DNA of 36,383 nt from positions 1 to 36,383 of the forward strand of contig JAMYHX010000444.1 in NCBI GenBank assembly GCA_025529335.1, read 5' to 3'. Shown in pieces: positions 20,564 through 31,387 of the stretch. The stretch is from Rhizopus sp. PT2906. Taxonomy: Eukaryota > Mucoromycota > Mucoromycetes > Mucorales > Rhizopodaceae. A program made the position numbers and the translations under genes. The notes beneath the pieces are model-generated. The model searched no databases. It was given only the letters and a program-made list of their open reading frames with translations, and was not told where the DNA came from. Position 1 is the first letter of the stretch, and each line of letters opens with the position of its first letter.

Positions 20564-20576
20564 ACAAATGTACAAT

Positions 20577-20600
20577 AAGAAGAAGAAGAAGAAGAAGAAG
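20577..20600. repeat. Trinucleotide microsatellite (AAG)8
   Basis: A perfect AAG run lies immediately upstream of the cyclin start codon, in its presumed 5' untranslated region. Confidence 0.9.
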
Positions 20601-20603
20601 ATT

Positions 20604-22330
20604 TAAGAATTAAAAAAATAGTTAAATTTGTCCATTAGTAATATTGTCTATAAAACAACGTCGTCGCCCTTTTTATTTCTGTGGCCTCTGCATAATCCAG
20701 CCAGTGATTTCTAAGCAATAATGGATTAGCCGAAAAAAGCCACAAATCATTTTTCGGCTATCATTTTATTTGCTATGTTACTGTTGCTATGGCTTTTTTT
20801 ATTTTCAGGAACGTCAAATATATTTTACTCTTTTTAAATTTTCTTGATGTTTTTTGTCATACAAAATCGAAGATAGTGTAAAAAAGGACAAGAAATTTTT
20901 GGATGGTGTAACATAGTATTTACCTATAATGTCATATAATAAACAGAATGCTACTTTTTTTGAAAAATAAAATAAAAGAGAAAACCATAGATGCTTGCCT
21001 TAATTGAACAAGTGTGCTTTACTTTTGTTCGTCTGCTATTAGCCTCGGATTTGTCATTCATTTCTATTTATAGAAGGTTTCTCTTTTTCCACATCTGACA
21101 AAAGGCTGACTAATCATTTTAGACGCTGCTTTTTGTTTACGCGTTTGTTGTTCCTTTTCTGCATAATAAAATCGTCATCATAAGTTACTTTAAGGAATAG
21201 CAATCACTTCATATGATATATTGAGTATGATGACACCCGATATGTAAAGACATACATTATGTGTCTACAACTAAAACCTAATTCACTTTGTCTCGTTCCG
21301 GGCCGGCTTATTTTGATCCAGTTCTAGGTTTGCTTTATGACAAGCATGGTCATCACATCAAAGATCGCCAACCTCCGGTAGTAGAATACTTCATTAATTG
21401 ATATACTGATTAGCACAGAATCAAAACAATCCCATTTCGCGGTATTTCTTTTCTTTTTCCCAAAAGAGTCGCTAAATTTGATCCTGCTTTTATGATTGGA
21501 CAAAAACAATCGGTGGACCCCCGCGCTCTTGCTTGATATATTCATTGTGTACCTTGTACTGTCTCTTGTTTTGCATAAGAATACAAATATTCACACACAA
21601 AGCCTAACAGACTACTTTATGTCCGTTGAACCATCGATAAGAGAAAAAAGACTGTCCTTATCTAAACATACATTTGTAGAGTATCAATTATGCAAAAGAA
21701 AAATATAGATAAATACATGACCGTGTAGGACGATTGACTCTCTTTCTATTGATAAGAGAAAACTCTTGTCGCAAAAGATCGCAACGGATTAATTGAGCAT
21801 AACATATAATGTAGTAGGCTAATCAATCTTATGCTGTAATCAATAGACATACATTACCTTAAAGCATAGCCACAAAACCTGATCTATTCAATCTGATTTT
21901 GCCTTTTAAATACGCTTTTACTGCACACGGATTAATGGCAGCGAAGCCGTTTTCCCGGTATTCTCTTCTTGTAAAGATTATGATTTTGTTTATGATTTCA
22001 ATTTTCGACTGGCTAATTTTTGCTGTAAACGCTGTGGAAAGTGGTATCATAAATAAGACCACAGCCTTCCTCACAAGAAGAGCAAGATAATGGGCATTGA
22101 ATTGGTTAATTGAGACTTGCATCCATGAATGCTTTTATCATTCATTCACAAGCACGGTGTCCTATCGTGTTTTTAACTTCCTATATTTGTTATTGTTGTT
22201 CAATGTAAGCGTAATATCGGTATCAACTTTGAAACGGGGAAACATTCAACATTACAAGCTATCTCGTTCGCACCATATTAAAACTATTCTCGAAAAAATT
22301 GAATCGCATGACCTTTTTTATTAATTGAGC
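20604..22330. other. Gene-poor AT-rich tract
   Basis: Only short frames of AT-driven composition are seen (for example 21859-22122 minus and 21899-22090 plus, which overlap). No motif, splice pattern or RNA gene was recognised, apart from the hairpin at 20727-20760. Confidence 0.5.
20727..20760. repeat. Perfect 11-bp inverted repeat (hairpin)
   Basis: tagccgaaaaa (20727-20737) and tttttcggcta (20750-20760) can pair with a 12-base loop. It lies about 160 bases upstream of the cyclin start in otherwise featureless DNA and could be a terminator-like, regulatory or small-element relic. Confidence 0.7.
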
Positions 22331-22430
22331 ATTTGTTCAAAGATAGAATCATCACGCGAAGTCAAAGTTATTTCGAAGCGACAAACGGATGTAGCTGACG
22401 CAGAGAACAACAGACGTTGTCGGAAAATTG

Positions 22431-22761
22431 TTACGTGTTATCATGAATCCAACAAGCGTATCCAGGGTCATCGTAGGTAATGCAATCCCATACAATTACA
22501 CTTCCGTTTCCTCCTTTGACAGTAAGGTCAAGATGATGGGGCGGCAAGCTGTCATTAGGTCTGCTCCAATAGTACCTGCATCCACCAGAACCAAAAACGT
22601 TCACTTTAGTCTCATCACTGAACACCATTCGCCTCCAATCATCACTAGTCCAGTTTTTATGGGCATTGGCCCATGTTAAACGGCGTTAGTTATGCGACTT
22701 CTTAAGCAGAGGCTTCTTGGCCTTGATTTTAGCACGGAAGTTCATACTTCTAAGCAGCTTA
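22431..22761 (-). pseudogene. Truncated Tc1-like transposase fragment
   Basis: Minus strand from 22761: LRSMNFRAKIKAKKPLLKKS, then a TAA stop, then RRLTWANAHKNWTSDDWRRM, VFSDETKVNVFGSG and YYWSRPNDSLPPHHLDLTVK. This is the linker and the first catalytic-Asp region (SDET) of a Sleeping Beauty/Tc1-type transposase. The frame ends near 22431, before the second Asp and the Glu. The helix-turn-helix part is missing, being replaced at about 22761 by the unnamed family. It is a different lineage from the element at 13044-14960. Dead as read. Confidence 0.85.
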
Positions 22762-23550
22762 AGGGTATCTTTTCCTTTCTGAAGCAGTTTGTTATGGTCA
22801 TTTGCTAGCTTGCCATTATCCGCGCTGTTTCTTGCTGCTTCGGCGGCGCACACATCGATTTCTTGCTACCCACGTCTGTCGACGAATAAGAATCTGATAT
22901 CAATTTCATAGTCTGTTACCGGATGCTTAATGTGCGCATATATTGATTGCTTTTGAGCTGCCGTGCACTCGTTTACGGTTTCAGTGATTCTTGTTGCCAG
23001 TAATAGATCCCCCACAAAGATACAATCAAAGATTGGTAGCCACAATTTAAAAACGATGCCGTATTCTGGTGGTAGCTTGATACGAAATGGATTGAGAAGC
23101 TGATGATGCCAACGAAACGCGATTAGGAGTTGTTGAATGGTTTTGTGGCCAATAATGACCTCTGTGTTGGTCAATTTCCTTTGCAATAAAAGAGCGCGTC
23201 TCCATCTCATTTCTATTTTCACAAAGATGTACGACTTGGTCCCATGCTGCATTTACGGGTCTTCAAAGCTTTGGTTCTTTTGTCATCGCATACTTGTCCA
23301 TGAAATGTTGCTGCATTTCTTCCCATTTGGATTTGCCAAACAGTGATTGCTGATCATTTGGGTTACCATCAATAAAATCCACCATGGAAGACAAGCAGAC
23401 TGTATGATTTATCTCGACTAGCAAAGAAGAGGTATAGGCATATGCTGATGAGACTCTATGTAATCTCTTTATTAAAACAAGAAAAAGAAAGAGGAAACTC
23501 GCCAGGTAAAAAGCGACTTTACAATATACTACAAATCCATTGGTTGACAC
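22762..23550 (-). pseudogene. Decayed copy of the dispersed unnamed family
   Basis: Minus-strand pieces in several frames: FIDGNPNDQQSLFGKSKWEE then HFMDKYAMTKEPKL (23263-23550), and later FVGDLLLATRITETVNECTA, AAQKQSIYAHIKHPVTDYEI and IRFLFVDRRG (22866-23252). Then comes an in-frame TAG and QEIDVCAAEAARNS, NDHNKLLQKGKDTL. The last part matches the copy at 490-600. At least one frame change near 23030-23100 and the stop at about 22863 show decay. The 3' end is replaced by transposase sequence at about 22761. No known domain is recognised. Confidence 0.55.
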
Positions 23551-23639
23551 CTTTTATGGCTGCTGATAATCATTGTCCGCAAATCTGCAGTCAAAAACCA
23601 ACCTGAGAGCCCCTACATAAATTTTTTGTGCCCAACAAA

Positions 23640-25006
23640 ATGTCAATGCTGGAAACATTAGCCAATGAACAGACAACTGCAGCAGTCGAAGGTGTACCAG
23701 AAAAGCAAGGGTTACTCAGCACTGTCACTTCCAACCCGATCTTTTCAGCTGGTTTTGGTCTGATCGGTGTAGGCGCTGGTCTTTCACTTTTAAGAAAAGG
23801 TGCTACAGTGGGTGCGAGTGCACTTCGACGCAGACTCTTGGTGACATTAGAGATTCCATCAAGAGATAAATCCTATCTTTGGTTCTTGCATTGGATGTCC
23901 CATCATGCGCCCAAACGACAAGTACAACACCTTGCGGTTGAGACAAGTTATAAACAACATGATAATGGAAGCATCAGTACAAAGTTTGGACTAGTGCCTG
24001 GACCGGGCACACATTTTTTCAAATATCGTCATATCTGGATGCAAGTACAAAGACAACGAGATGGTAAAATGATGGACCTGTCAACTGGTGCCCCCTTTGA
24101 AACGATCACGATCACAACACTAAGCCGAGATAGGCACGTGTTTCAAGAGTTACTACAGGAGGCACAGGAGATGGCACTGAAAAAGCAAGAAGGTAAAACT
24201 GTGATATATACCTCGTATGGACCCGAATGGCGACCCTTTGGCATGCCTAGAAGAAGACGAATGCTAGAGTCTGTGATTCTGGATAAAGGAATTAAAGAAC
24301 GTATTGTGAATGATGTGAAGGCATTTATTAATAATGGAAAATGGTATAATGAAAGAGGAATACCTTATAGAAGAGGATATCTATTACATGGTCCGCCTGG
24401 ATCTGGTAAGAGTAGTTTTATCCAAGCTTTAGCAGTAAGTCAATAAAGAGAAAAAGAAAAAGAGGAGGGAAAAGATGTAACTATATAAATGTATAGGGAG
24501 AACTAGAATATAACATCTGTATACTCAATTTATCTGAAAGAGGATTGACAGATGACCGATTGAATCATTTATTAAGCAATGTACCTGAACGAAGCATTAT
24601 GTTATTAGAAGATATAGACGCAGCATTCACCAAACGATCACAGACAGATAACCAAGGATACCAATCGATGATCACCTTTAGTGGTCTACTTAATGCTCTA
24701 GATGGTGTTGCTTCAGCTGAAGAACGTATCATCTTTTTAACAACAAATCATGTTGAGAAACTAGATCCAGCACTTATCAGACCAGGTAGAGTTGATCTAA
24801 AAGAGTTTTTTGGAAATGCATCAGAATATCAAATACGCAACATGTTTAAACGATTCTATGACAACGAAGCACTTGCGAATGAATTTGTAGAAAAGATCAG
24901 AGGAAAGAATGTGAGCACAGCTAGTCTACAAGGTCATTTTGTCTATTACAAGGATAAACCAGAAGAAGCAGTGAAAAATGCAGATTCGTTGTACAACCAA
25001 TTCTGA
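23640..25006 (+). CDS. BCS1: Mitochondrial chaperone BCS1 (AAA ATPase)
   Basis: Two exons, 23640-24434 and 24497-25006, give 434 aa. BCS1 sits in the inner mitochondrial membrane and inserts the folded Rieske iron-sulphur protein into complex III. The N-terminus has a hydrophobic segment (NPIFSAGFGLIGVGAGLSLL, then a basic RKG...RRR region), typical of the internal import signal of BCS1. The BCS1-specific domain follows (FLHWMSHHAP, YGPEWRPFGMPRRRRMLESV, ILDKG). The AAA domain has Walker A GPPGSGKSS near residue 252, Walker B IMLLEDIDAAF, the sensor FLTTNHVEKLDPALIRPGRV, and a C-terminal helix set. Length is close to the yeast protein (456 aa). The ATG at 23640 is the first in frame; a second at 23646 is possible. 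Confidence 0.95.
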
Positions 25007-25082
25007 AAATAAATAATAAAAAAAGAGTCTCGATTACACTCTATTAAACAAACAATCTTTTTTTTTTTTTTTCTATTCAATC

Positions 25083-26437
25083 ATGTTGGAAATAGATGCC
25101 AATTACACTTGGATATTATTAGTGGGTGTTTTTGTATTTCTGTTTGTCATTTTTATTCTTTTATGCTTTACAAAAGCAAGTGGAGAAAGGTTCTTTTACG
25201 GTCAAGATTCATTCTTTGAAGACGAATTTGTAGAATGTCCCGCATTACTAGCAACTTTATCGGAGGACGCAAGAATAAGCTATGAACAAGCTAAAGGTAA
25301 GAGAGTGTGAATATGTGATGTATGTTCGGAATATACATACATACTAAAACAATAAGCTAGCCTTTCAGCAAAGACACCCACCAGAAAGTATACCCACCGA
25401 TATAACCATGTCTCAGTATGTCAGTATACAAGAAAAGGGTATTTCAGCATTCGAATTCGTGTGTGATATGGAAACACAAAGCTTTGTTTCAGGAAGAACA
25501 GAGATTCAATTCTTTTCTGGTGAGAGCTGCGTACAGACCAACTTGCCCTTACCAAGAAATCAAGAAGTTTATTACTGGGAAGCCAAGATGTTTGAAAAGC
25601 CACTAACAACAACTGTCTCTGTGGGCGTAGCTACTAAGCCATATCCATCATGGAGACTACCTGGTAAGTTGTGTGTATTTAGATCATATATTCAAAACTG
25701 AGATCATGTAGGCTGGAATAAACACTCTATTGGTTACTTTAGTGATACAGGAAACAAACATTTCAATAATCCGTTCTTTGGTAGACCCTACAACTCTAGA
25801 TACGAAGAAGGGGACGTCATCGGTGTTGGATATCGTCCTCGAACAGGCACTATCTTTTTTACAAAGAATGGTAGAAAACTAGATGAAGCATGCTTCGGCC
25901 TACGTTACAACTTATTTCCTACGATCGGAGCTAATGGACCATGCCAAATCCATGTTAATCTTGGTCAAATGGGTAAAGAATAACAAGAAGCTTAAATAGA
26001 CTATATCAAATATTCACAACATCTCTCTCTCTCTCTTTTTCTCTGTAGGGTTTGTGTTTGTAGAAGCCAATGTCAAAAAATGGGGGTTAGCACCCGTACA
26101 AGGCACTTTAGCACCTCCTCCCGCCTATGGTTTTGAGGCTGGTTCCTTTTTATTAGAGAGAGGAGGAGAAACAAGCAGTTTGGCTGCTAGAAGTATACCC
26201 ACAGGATTTATCACTTCATCATCCAGTCGATATTGTACTGGTGATGATGAACACGACGATAACACACCACTGATTCATCACGTACAACGAAACAGCAACT
26301 ATGCAGCAATACCCATACCTTCACAGGCCCAAGGTGTTCCAACACAGTCTCCTCCTTCCTATTCGACATTACCTGCGCCTATACTCTTAATGGATCAAGC
26401 AGAATATGAAAGAAATCGAAGAGCTGGTCTGATTTAA
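25083..26437 (+). CDS. Ssh4/Ear1-like SPRY-domain ubiquitin-ligase adaptor
   Basis: Four exons, 25083-25296, 25361-25663, 25712-25972 and 26049-26437, give 388 aa. A single N-terminal membrane segment lies at about residues 8-29 (YTWILLVGVFVFLFVIFILL). The region HPPESIPTDITMSQYVSIQE, then KGISAFEF, and a SPRY/B30.2 domain (YYWEAKMFEKP, SIGYFSDTGNKHFNN, VIGVGYRPRTGTIFFTKNG) follow as in Ssh4/Ear1. PPxY motifs PPAY and PPSY in the C-terminal tail would bind Rsp5/Nedd4 WW domains. Yeast Ssh4 and Ear1 sort membrane proteins into the vacuole by recruiting Rsp5 at endosomes and vacuoles. The gene starts 76 bases after the BCS1 stop. Confidence 0.88.
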
Positions 26438-26490
26438 TAATAAAATTTCCTTTTTTATCTCGAATTTATTTTTTATTTTTTATCTATAAA

Positions 26491-29176
26491 ATGTACTGTC
26501 GATTAAGATCTGTCAAAATTCATGCCACCAAGAATGCACGATCACTACACAACTCTTGTATTATTCGACAGGCTACTGTAACCTCGACTGTTAGAGACTA
26601 TGACGTTATTGTTATTGGAGGTGGTCATGCTGGTACTGAAGCATGTACAGCTGCTGCTCGAACAGGGGCAAAGACATTGCTTTTGACACAAAATATTGAT
26701 ACGATTGGTAAAGCATTAGAATAGAAAAAAGTATGTGATTTTGGTTTAATTAACCTGCTTCGAAAAGGTGAAATGTCATGCAATCCTTCTTTTGGTGGTG
26801 TAGGAAAAGGTGTATTGGTTAGAGAGATTGATGCACTTGATGGCGTATGTGGACGCATCTCAGGTATTGTTAGATTCATCGTTGAATGGTGCATGTCTAA
26901 ACTATTTCTCTATTAGATTTGGCTGGTATCCAATTTAAAGTACTCAATAAATCAAGAGGACCTGCTGTCTATGTATGTATCTTTAATCACAATATTATGT
27001 CTTGCTAACTTTGCTTTCAAGGGTCCTCGAGCCCAGATAGACCGTAAACTGTACAAGAAGCATATGCATGAATATTTAAAAAACTACCCCAACTTGACAA
27101 TCAAGGCTGGAAGTGTAGCTGATCTTATACTTAACGACGGCATGACAGAAGAGGAATACGCACACATGGTCCAGAAGGGTGCTTCCCAACTGGTAAAAGG
27201 CGTTCGATTAGGCAAGTCATTATACATGTTTTTCTTAAACCAGTGTGCTTAGCTACTTTATATTTAGAGAATGGACAAGTGATCAAAGCACCCAATGTGG
27301 TTATAACAACTGGAACCTTCTTGGGAGGAGAAATTCATTTAGGTGAGATTTATTACAGATGAAATTGGAAGGGAAAGAATAACGATGGGAGCATATAGGT
27401 TTAAAAGCATGGCCAGCGGGTAGAATTGGAGAAAATCCATCTATGGCGCTTTCAAAATCGCTAAAATCTGCAGGATTTAAACTGGGTCGACTAAAGACAG
27501 GTATGGAAAAGGGTTTAACAAGAAAAGCTGCTAACCTTTTCTCTCAATCCAGGCACACCTGCGAGACTTGATGGAAGAACAATTAATTACAACGGATTAC
27601 TAGAACAAGTGGGAGATAACCCTCCATCCCCATTTTCTTATCTTCACAAGACAGTACCTTATGCGGTAAGCCCAGCAGCAGTGTCCGTTCGAATATAGCT
27701 AAAATTTCTTTAAAATAGGATCAACAAATACTCTGCCATCAAACGAGTACAAACCCTCGGGTCCATAAATATATTTCTGATCACTTTGATCAAAGCATTC
27801 ATATCCGAGAAACCGTAAAGGGGCCACGCTATTGTCCATCCCTTGAGTCCAAAATCCAGCGATTCACGGCAAAAGAGTCACACAACATTTGGCTGGAACC
27901 AGAAGGACTTGATACCCATGTGGTCTATCCAAATGGAATATCCAACACAATGCCTGAAGATATCCAGTTGAATTTCTTGAGAATGATTCGAGGCTTAGAA
28001 CAAGTAGTGATGCTCAAACCAGGTTAGATAACATGATTCATATATCAATGTTGCCTTGTTGTTTCTAACCCCTTTTGATAAGCGTATGGTGTCGAATATG
28101 ATCATATTGATCCTAGAGAATTAAGGTCAACGTTGGAGACGAAGCGCATCAGTGGCTTATTCTTGGCTGGACAAATTAATGGAACAACAGGATATGAGGA
28201 AGCAGCAGCACAAGGAATCATGGCAGGCATCAATGCTGGCTTACATGCACAAAACAAGAAACCGTTTGTGTTGAGCAGAGCAGATGCCTATATCGGCGTA
28301 TTGATTGACGACTTGATTACAAAAGGCGTGGAAGAACCCTATAGAGTGTTCACAGCGAGATCTGAATACCGATTACTATTACGAGCAGACAATGCCGATA
28401 CAAGACTCACAAAGAAAGGATATGAAGTAGGCGCTGTTGGAAAAGAGAGATGGGAGCAGCACCAGAGCAGCTCAAAAGCATTAGAAAACGCAATTTATTC
28501 TCTTGAAAATCTTAAAATGTCTCCTGTCAGGTGGGCAGAGTATGGCATTGTCAGTGGCCCAGACGTAAGCTTTGAAAATAGCAACGGAATACACAAAAGG
28601 TAAATGTCAATATACAACCTATTTTATCGTGGCTAAATGACTAATGTAGTGGAATTGATGTACTCATGTGGCCAAATATCACTGTGGATCATTTCTGTGA
28701 AGCCTTACCTGAATTAGCACATTTGGAACCTACATTAAAAGAACGTGTTTTGATTGAAGGTGGATAATAGATAGGTTATCCATATACATTGATTAACATT
28801 GGTATGCTTGTTGTAGGACGATATAAGCCATATTTAAGAAAACAACAACATGAGATCGAATCTTTGAAACGAGATGAGAATCTCAAATTAGATATCAACT
28901 TGGATTACAACAAGTAATAAATATAATATAGAGAAAACAACGACAAATTACTCATTTTATCAAAATAGAATACATGAACTTTCATTTGAAGCACGCCAGA
29001 AATTATCTATGGTTCGTCCTGAGACACTGGTAAATATACAAATGATTAAACTAATTGGAGAAAGTACTGATTATTTTAAGGGAGCTGCAAAACGCATTGA
29101 AGGTATTACACCGGCTGCCATGGTAGCGTTGCTAAGATACGTTAAGCGTTCTGCTGGAAACAGAGCATATCAATAG
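26491..29176 (+). CDS. MTO1: Mitochondrial tRNA wobble-uridine modification enzyme MTO1/MnmG
   Basis: Thirteen exons: 26491-26707, 26768-26863, 26917-26972, 27022-27211, 27268-27342, 27399-27500, 27553-27665, 27719-28022, 28083-28599, 28650-28759, 28817-28913, 28969-29029 and 29081-29176, giving 677 aa with every phase consistent. An N-terminal basic mitochondrial leader (MYCRLRSVKIHATKNARSLH) precedes the FAD-binding VIVIGGGHAGTEA. GidA signatures MSCNPSFGGVGKG, LVREIDALDGVCGR and GRLKTGTPARLDGRTI follow, then LFLAGQINGTTGYEEAAAQG. With the GTPase MSS1/GTPBP3 it installs a 5-carboxymethylaminomethyl-type group on wobble U of mitochondrial tRNAs. The fourth intron (27212-27267) begins GCAAGT, a GC-AG intron. 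The gene starts 53 bases after the SSH4-like stop. Confidence 0.96.
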
Positions 29177-29406
29177 AAAATGATGTATGATAGACCAAAT
29201 AAAATATCTTCTTTTTTTGTCACATGCTATTTGAGCATTTAACAGCCAATAGGAAAAAGGCCTCCTTTTGAAAATAAATAAATACGCCTCATTTCCCCCT
29301 TTTTTTTACTTTTTTTTTACTTAATGTTTAAAGCAATCGACATTTCTATGCTTTGTCATAGATAAGTTTACTGCCTGGCACTTTTGTTGGTAGCTCAATG
29401 GAGTAG

Positions 29407-29715
29407 ATGCAAGAGTTTATTCACAAAAGAAGCGCCATGAGCCCTCCTAGTGAAAAGCAAACACGTTCTGCAACCTGTGTGAATCATGAAGAAGCGTGGG
29501 CTATCTGTACTGAAATGTAAGTGGATAACAGTATGTACTTTTTCTTTTTTCTAAATAGGCTTGGCCAGCTGGATTTTCAGGTAGCCATGGGATTGTTATC
29601 TCATTTTCAGAAGCGACAGTTTAATGAAAGGATAATACTAACGACTTACACCTTTTTAGCAAGCTCACTTCATGTGAGAAAAAAAAAAAAAAAAGAGCAT
29701 AATAACAACCAGTGA
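29407..29715 (+). CDS. Small hypothetical protein, 88 aa, possibly a gene relic
   Basis: Two exons, 29407-29516 and 29559-29715, with a 42-bp GT-AG intron whose phase joins CTEM to LGQLDFQVAMGLLSHFQKRQ. The predicted protein begins MQEFIHKRSAMSPPSEKQTR and contains a helical region (NHEEAWAICTEMLGQLDFQV, then FNERIILTTYTFLASSLH). It ends in a lysine run encoded by an A-homopolymer and may really stop earlier through another splice (gtgaga at 29678). No family is recognised. Coding-like pieces continue to about 30670, so this may be the surviving 5' part of a longer decayed gene. Confidence 0.45.
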
Positions 29716-30672
29716 ATGACAATGCCTATGTAGCATAGCTTTCTGGTTTGAGTGCTGGCTTTTGAAAAACTCTTGAGAAAAGAATGATGCCCTTCTTTAT
29801 GAGATGAGATGAAAGATGCCATTCCAATGGTAGACGTGTGACAAATGTCTATTCATCTCTAGATTTTGTCATTCGTTTAAGCCTAAAACAAGCTCGCGCC
29901 TCTTAACTGTGCTGACGGCATACCGATGGCATAAGATGTAATTGCATCAGGAAGCAACCTGGTTATAGGAAACAGAGACAAATAATCTGGAAGAGAGAAG
30001 CTTCTTCATTGTCATTAGCTCAAGTTAATTTACATTACAACTATGAAAATTCTTTTTTATCTTTCCATTCCAAGAGAGTTGAAAACATTCCAGAACACCC
30101 TTCAAAGGTCCTTGAAGCTATTGAGCTGTTGATCTGAACAGGACGTACACCATCATGTTGATGAATTGAACATTAGCAAACCAACTGAATAATCAATGCA
30201 CCTGTTCTGTGCTTCATTCTTGATGACTGCCAGCTCCTGTCAGAAAACTGGGAGCAAGATATGGAAATGTACTTTCCCTTTGAGCATCTTGTGGATGGGT
30301 CAAGAAAGAAATTTTTACATATGCAATACATCTCACTCTATCAAAGATAGAAAGGCCCTTTTGGACGATGAAATGAACTATTGGATCACAATCTTCCAAA
30401 CAAACCCCTTAGCTTTCTGAAAAAACCCAGGTTTTTCACGCAAGTACTCTTTTACAAAAATTAATATAGTCAAACTAATCATGCATGACGATCAGCAGAA
30501 GCTGGTATAGTCAACAAAACTCTCCATCATGCTAAAGTATATATTCTTGGAGGGCACAATCATACCAAGTACGACTTACTAATCAAAATTGGCGCTTTTC
30601 CCTAGTACTAAATTCACTAAAGATGAAACGCATCATCCTGAAATTGTCATCTCTGGATACAAACAATAATCA
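29716..30672 (+). pseudogene. Coding-like fragments in several frames
   Basis: Successive open pieces are RVENIPEHPSKVLEAIELL (about 30072-30130), EQDVHHHVDELNISKPTE (about 30138-30191), ILDDCQLLSENWEQDMEMYF, then PFEHLVDGSRKKFLHMQYIS (about 30215-30345), and LALFPSTKFTKDETHHPEI (about 30585-30650). They are separated by stops and frame changes, not clear introns. Composition is protein-like. I infer a decayed gene, possibly continuous with the small gene at 29407. Another 74-codon frame at 30196-30420 is the shadow reading. Confidence 0.35.
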
Positions 30673-30716
30673 TAGTCTGGACAAGAATAAAAATGCAAGT
30701 GCTTATGAGCTCACGA

Positions 30717-30727
30717 GGGGGGGGGGG
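30717..30727. repeat. G11 homopolymer
   Basis: Eleven consecutive G in AT-rich DNA, between the decayed fragments and the 3' end of the next gene. Confidence 0.85.
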
Positions 30728-30853
30728 CATTAATTCATAGTGTTTTATTATTTTATTGTTATTGGATGCTGACAAAGAAAGAAAGGGTAACATAATGATT
30801 CAATTTACATATTCACGTTCCCTATTTCCCTTTGAAATAAAAAAGTACAATCT

Positions 30854-31387
30854 TTATATTTCATTCCAATGAACTTCATCCATGAATAGATCACTCCAAC
30901 CACGCTCTAAAGTGCCTAAATATCCTGCATCATCATCAACAATAGTAATATAGTTTCTCAATGGAGGAGCGGCAGGTACTTCTAATGATTCATCCTCATC
31001 CGTAAATGAATCATACTCAATCATCATCATATCTTCTTCTTCTTCATGATTTTTTTCTGTATCTCTGCCATTTACTCTATTCGTAGCTGTCGAAAGGGAT
31101 AATTGAAATGCTGTTGATGACGTTGTATTGGATATATTGGATGATAATGCATTTGTACTTTTATGAAAATGAAATCGTTTTGAAGAATGAGACTAGGAAT
31201 ACTCTCTTTTTAACAATTAAATAAGACTAAAAATGAATAAGTGTACCTCTTCTATTGTATCATCCTCTATTTTACGTTTGAGTGAATGTATGTTTTTATT
31301 TACAACTAACAAGAACTATTAATAATGACAAAAGGGGTCACTGACTCGTCTTTTATATATCTTACTGCATTGGTTAAATGAGTCCAT
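30854..31387 (-). CDS. Small acidic hypothetical protein, 139 aa
   Basis: Three exons (minus): 31387-31366, 31305-31247 and 31192-30854, with GT-AG introns and consistent phases. The product begins MDSFNQCIVNKNIHSLKRK and has a Ser/Thr/Asn-rich middle (STNALSSNISNTTSSTAFQL). An acidic stretch EEEEDMMMIEYDSFTDEDES and a conserved-looking C-terminus (YITIVDDDAGYLGTLERGWS, then DLFMDEVHWNEI) follow. There is no signal peptide or membrane segment. The basic KRK near the start plus acidic-aromatic tail could suit a nuclear or regulatory protein, but no family is recognised and no function is assigned. Open frame, splice phase and composition support it as real. Confidence 0.65.

Noticed and set aside
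20577..20600. Short regular repeats considered as a CRISPR-like array
   Set aside because: Uniform trinucleotide runs without spacers in eukaryotic DNA; ordinary microsatellites.
22428..22679. 83-codon plus-strand frame
   Set aside because: It is the antisense shadow of the Tc1-like transposase fragment, which has clear family motifs on the minus strand.
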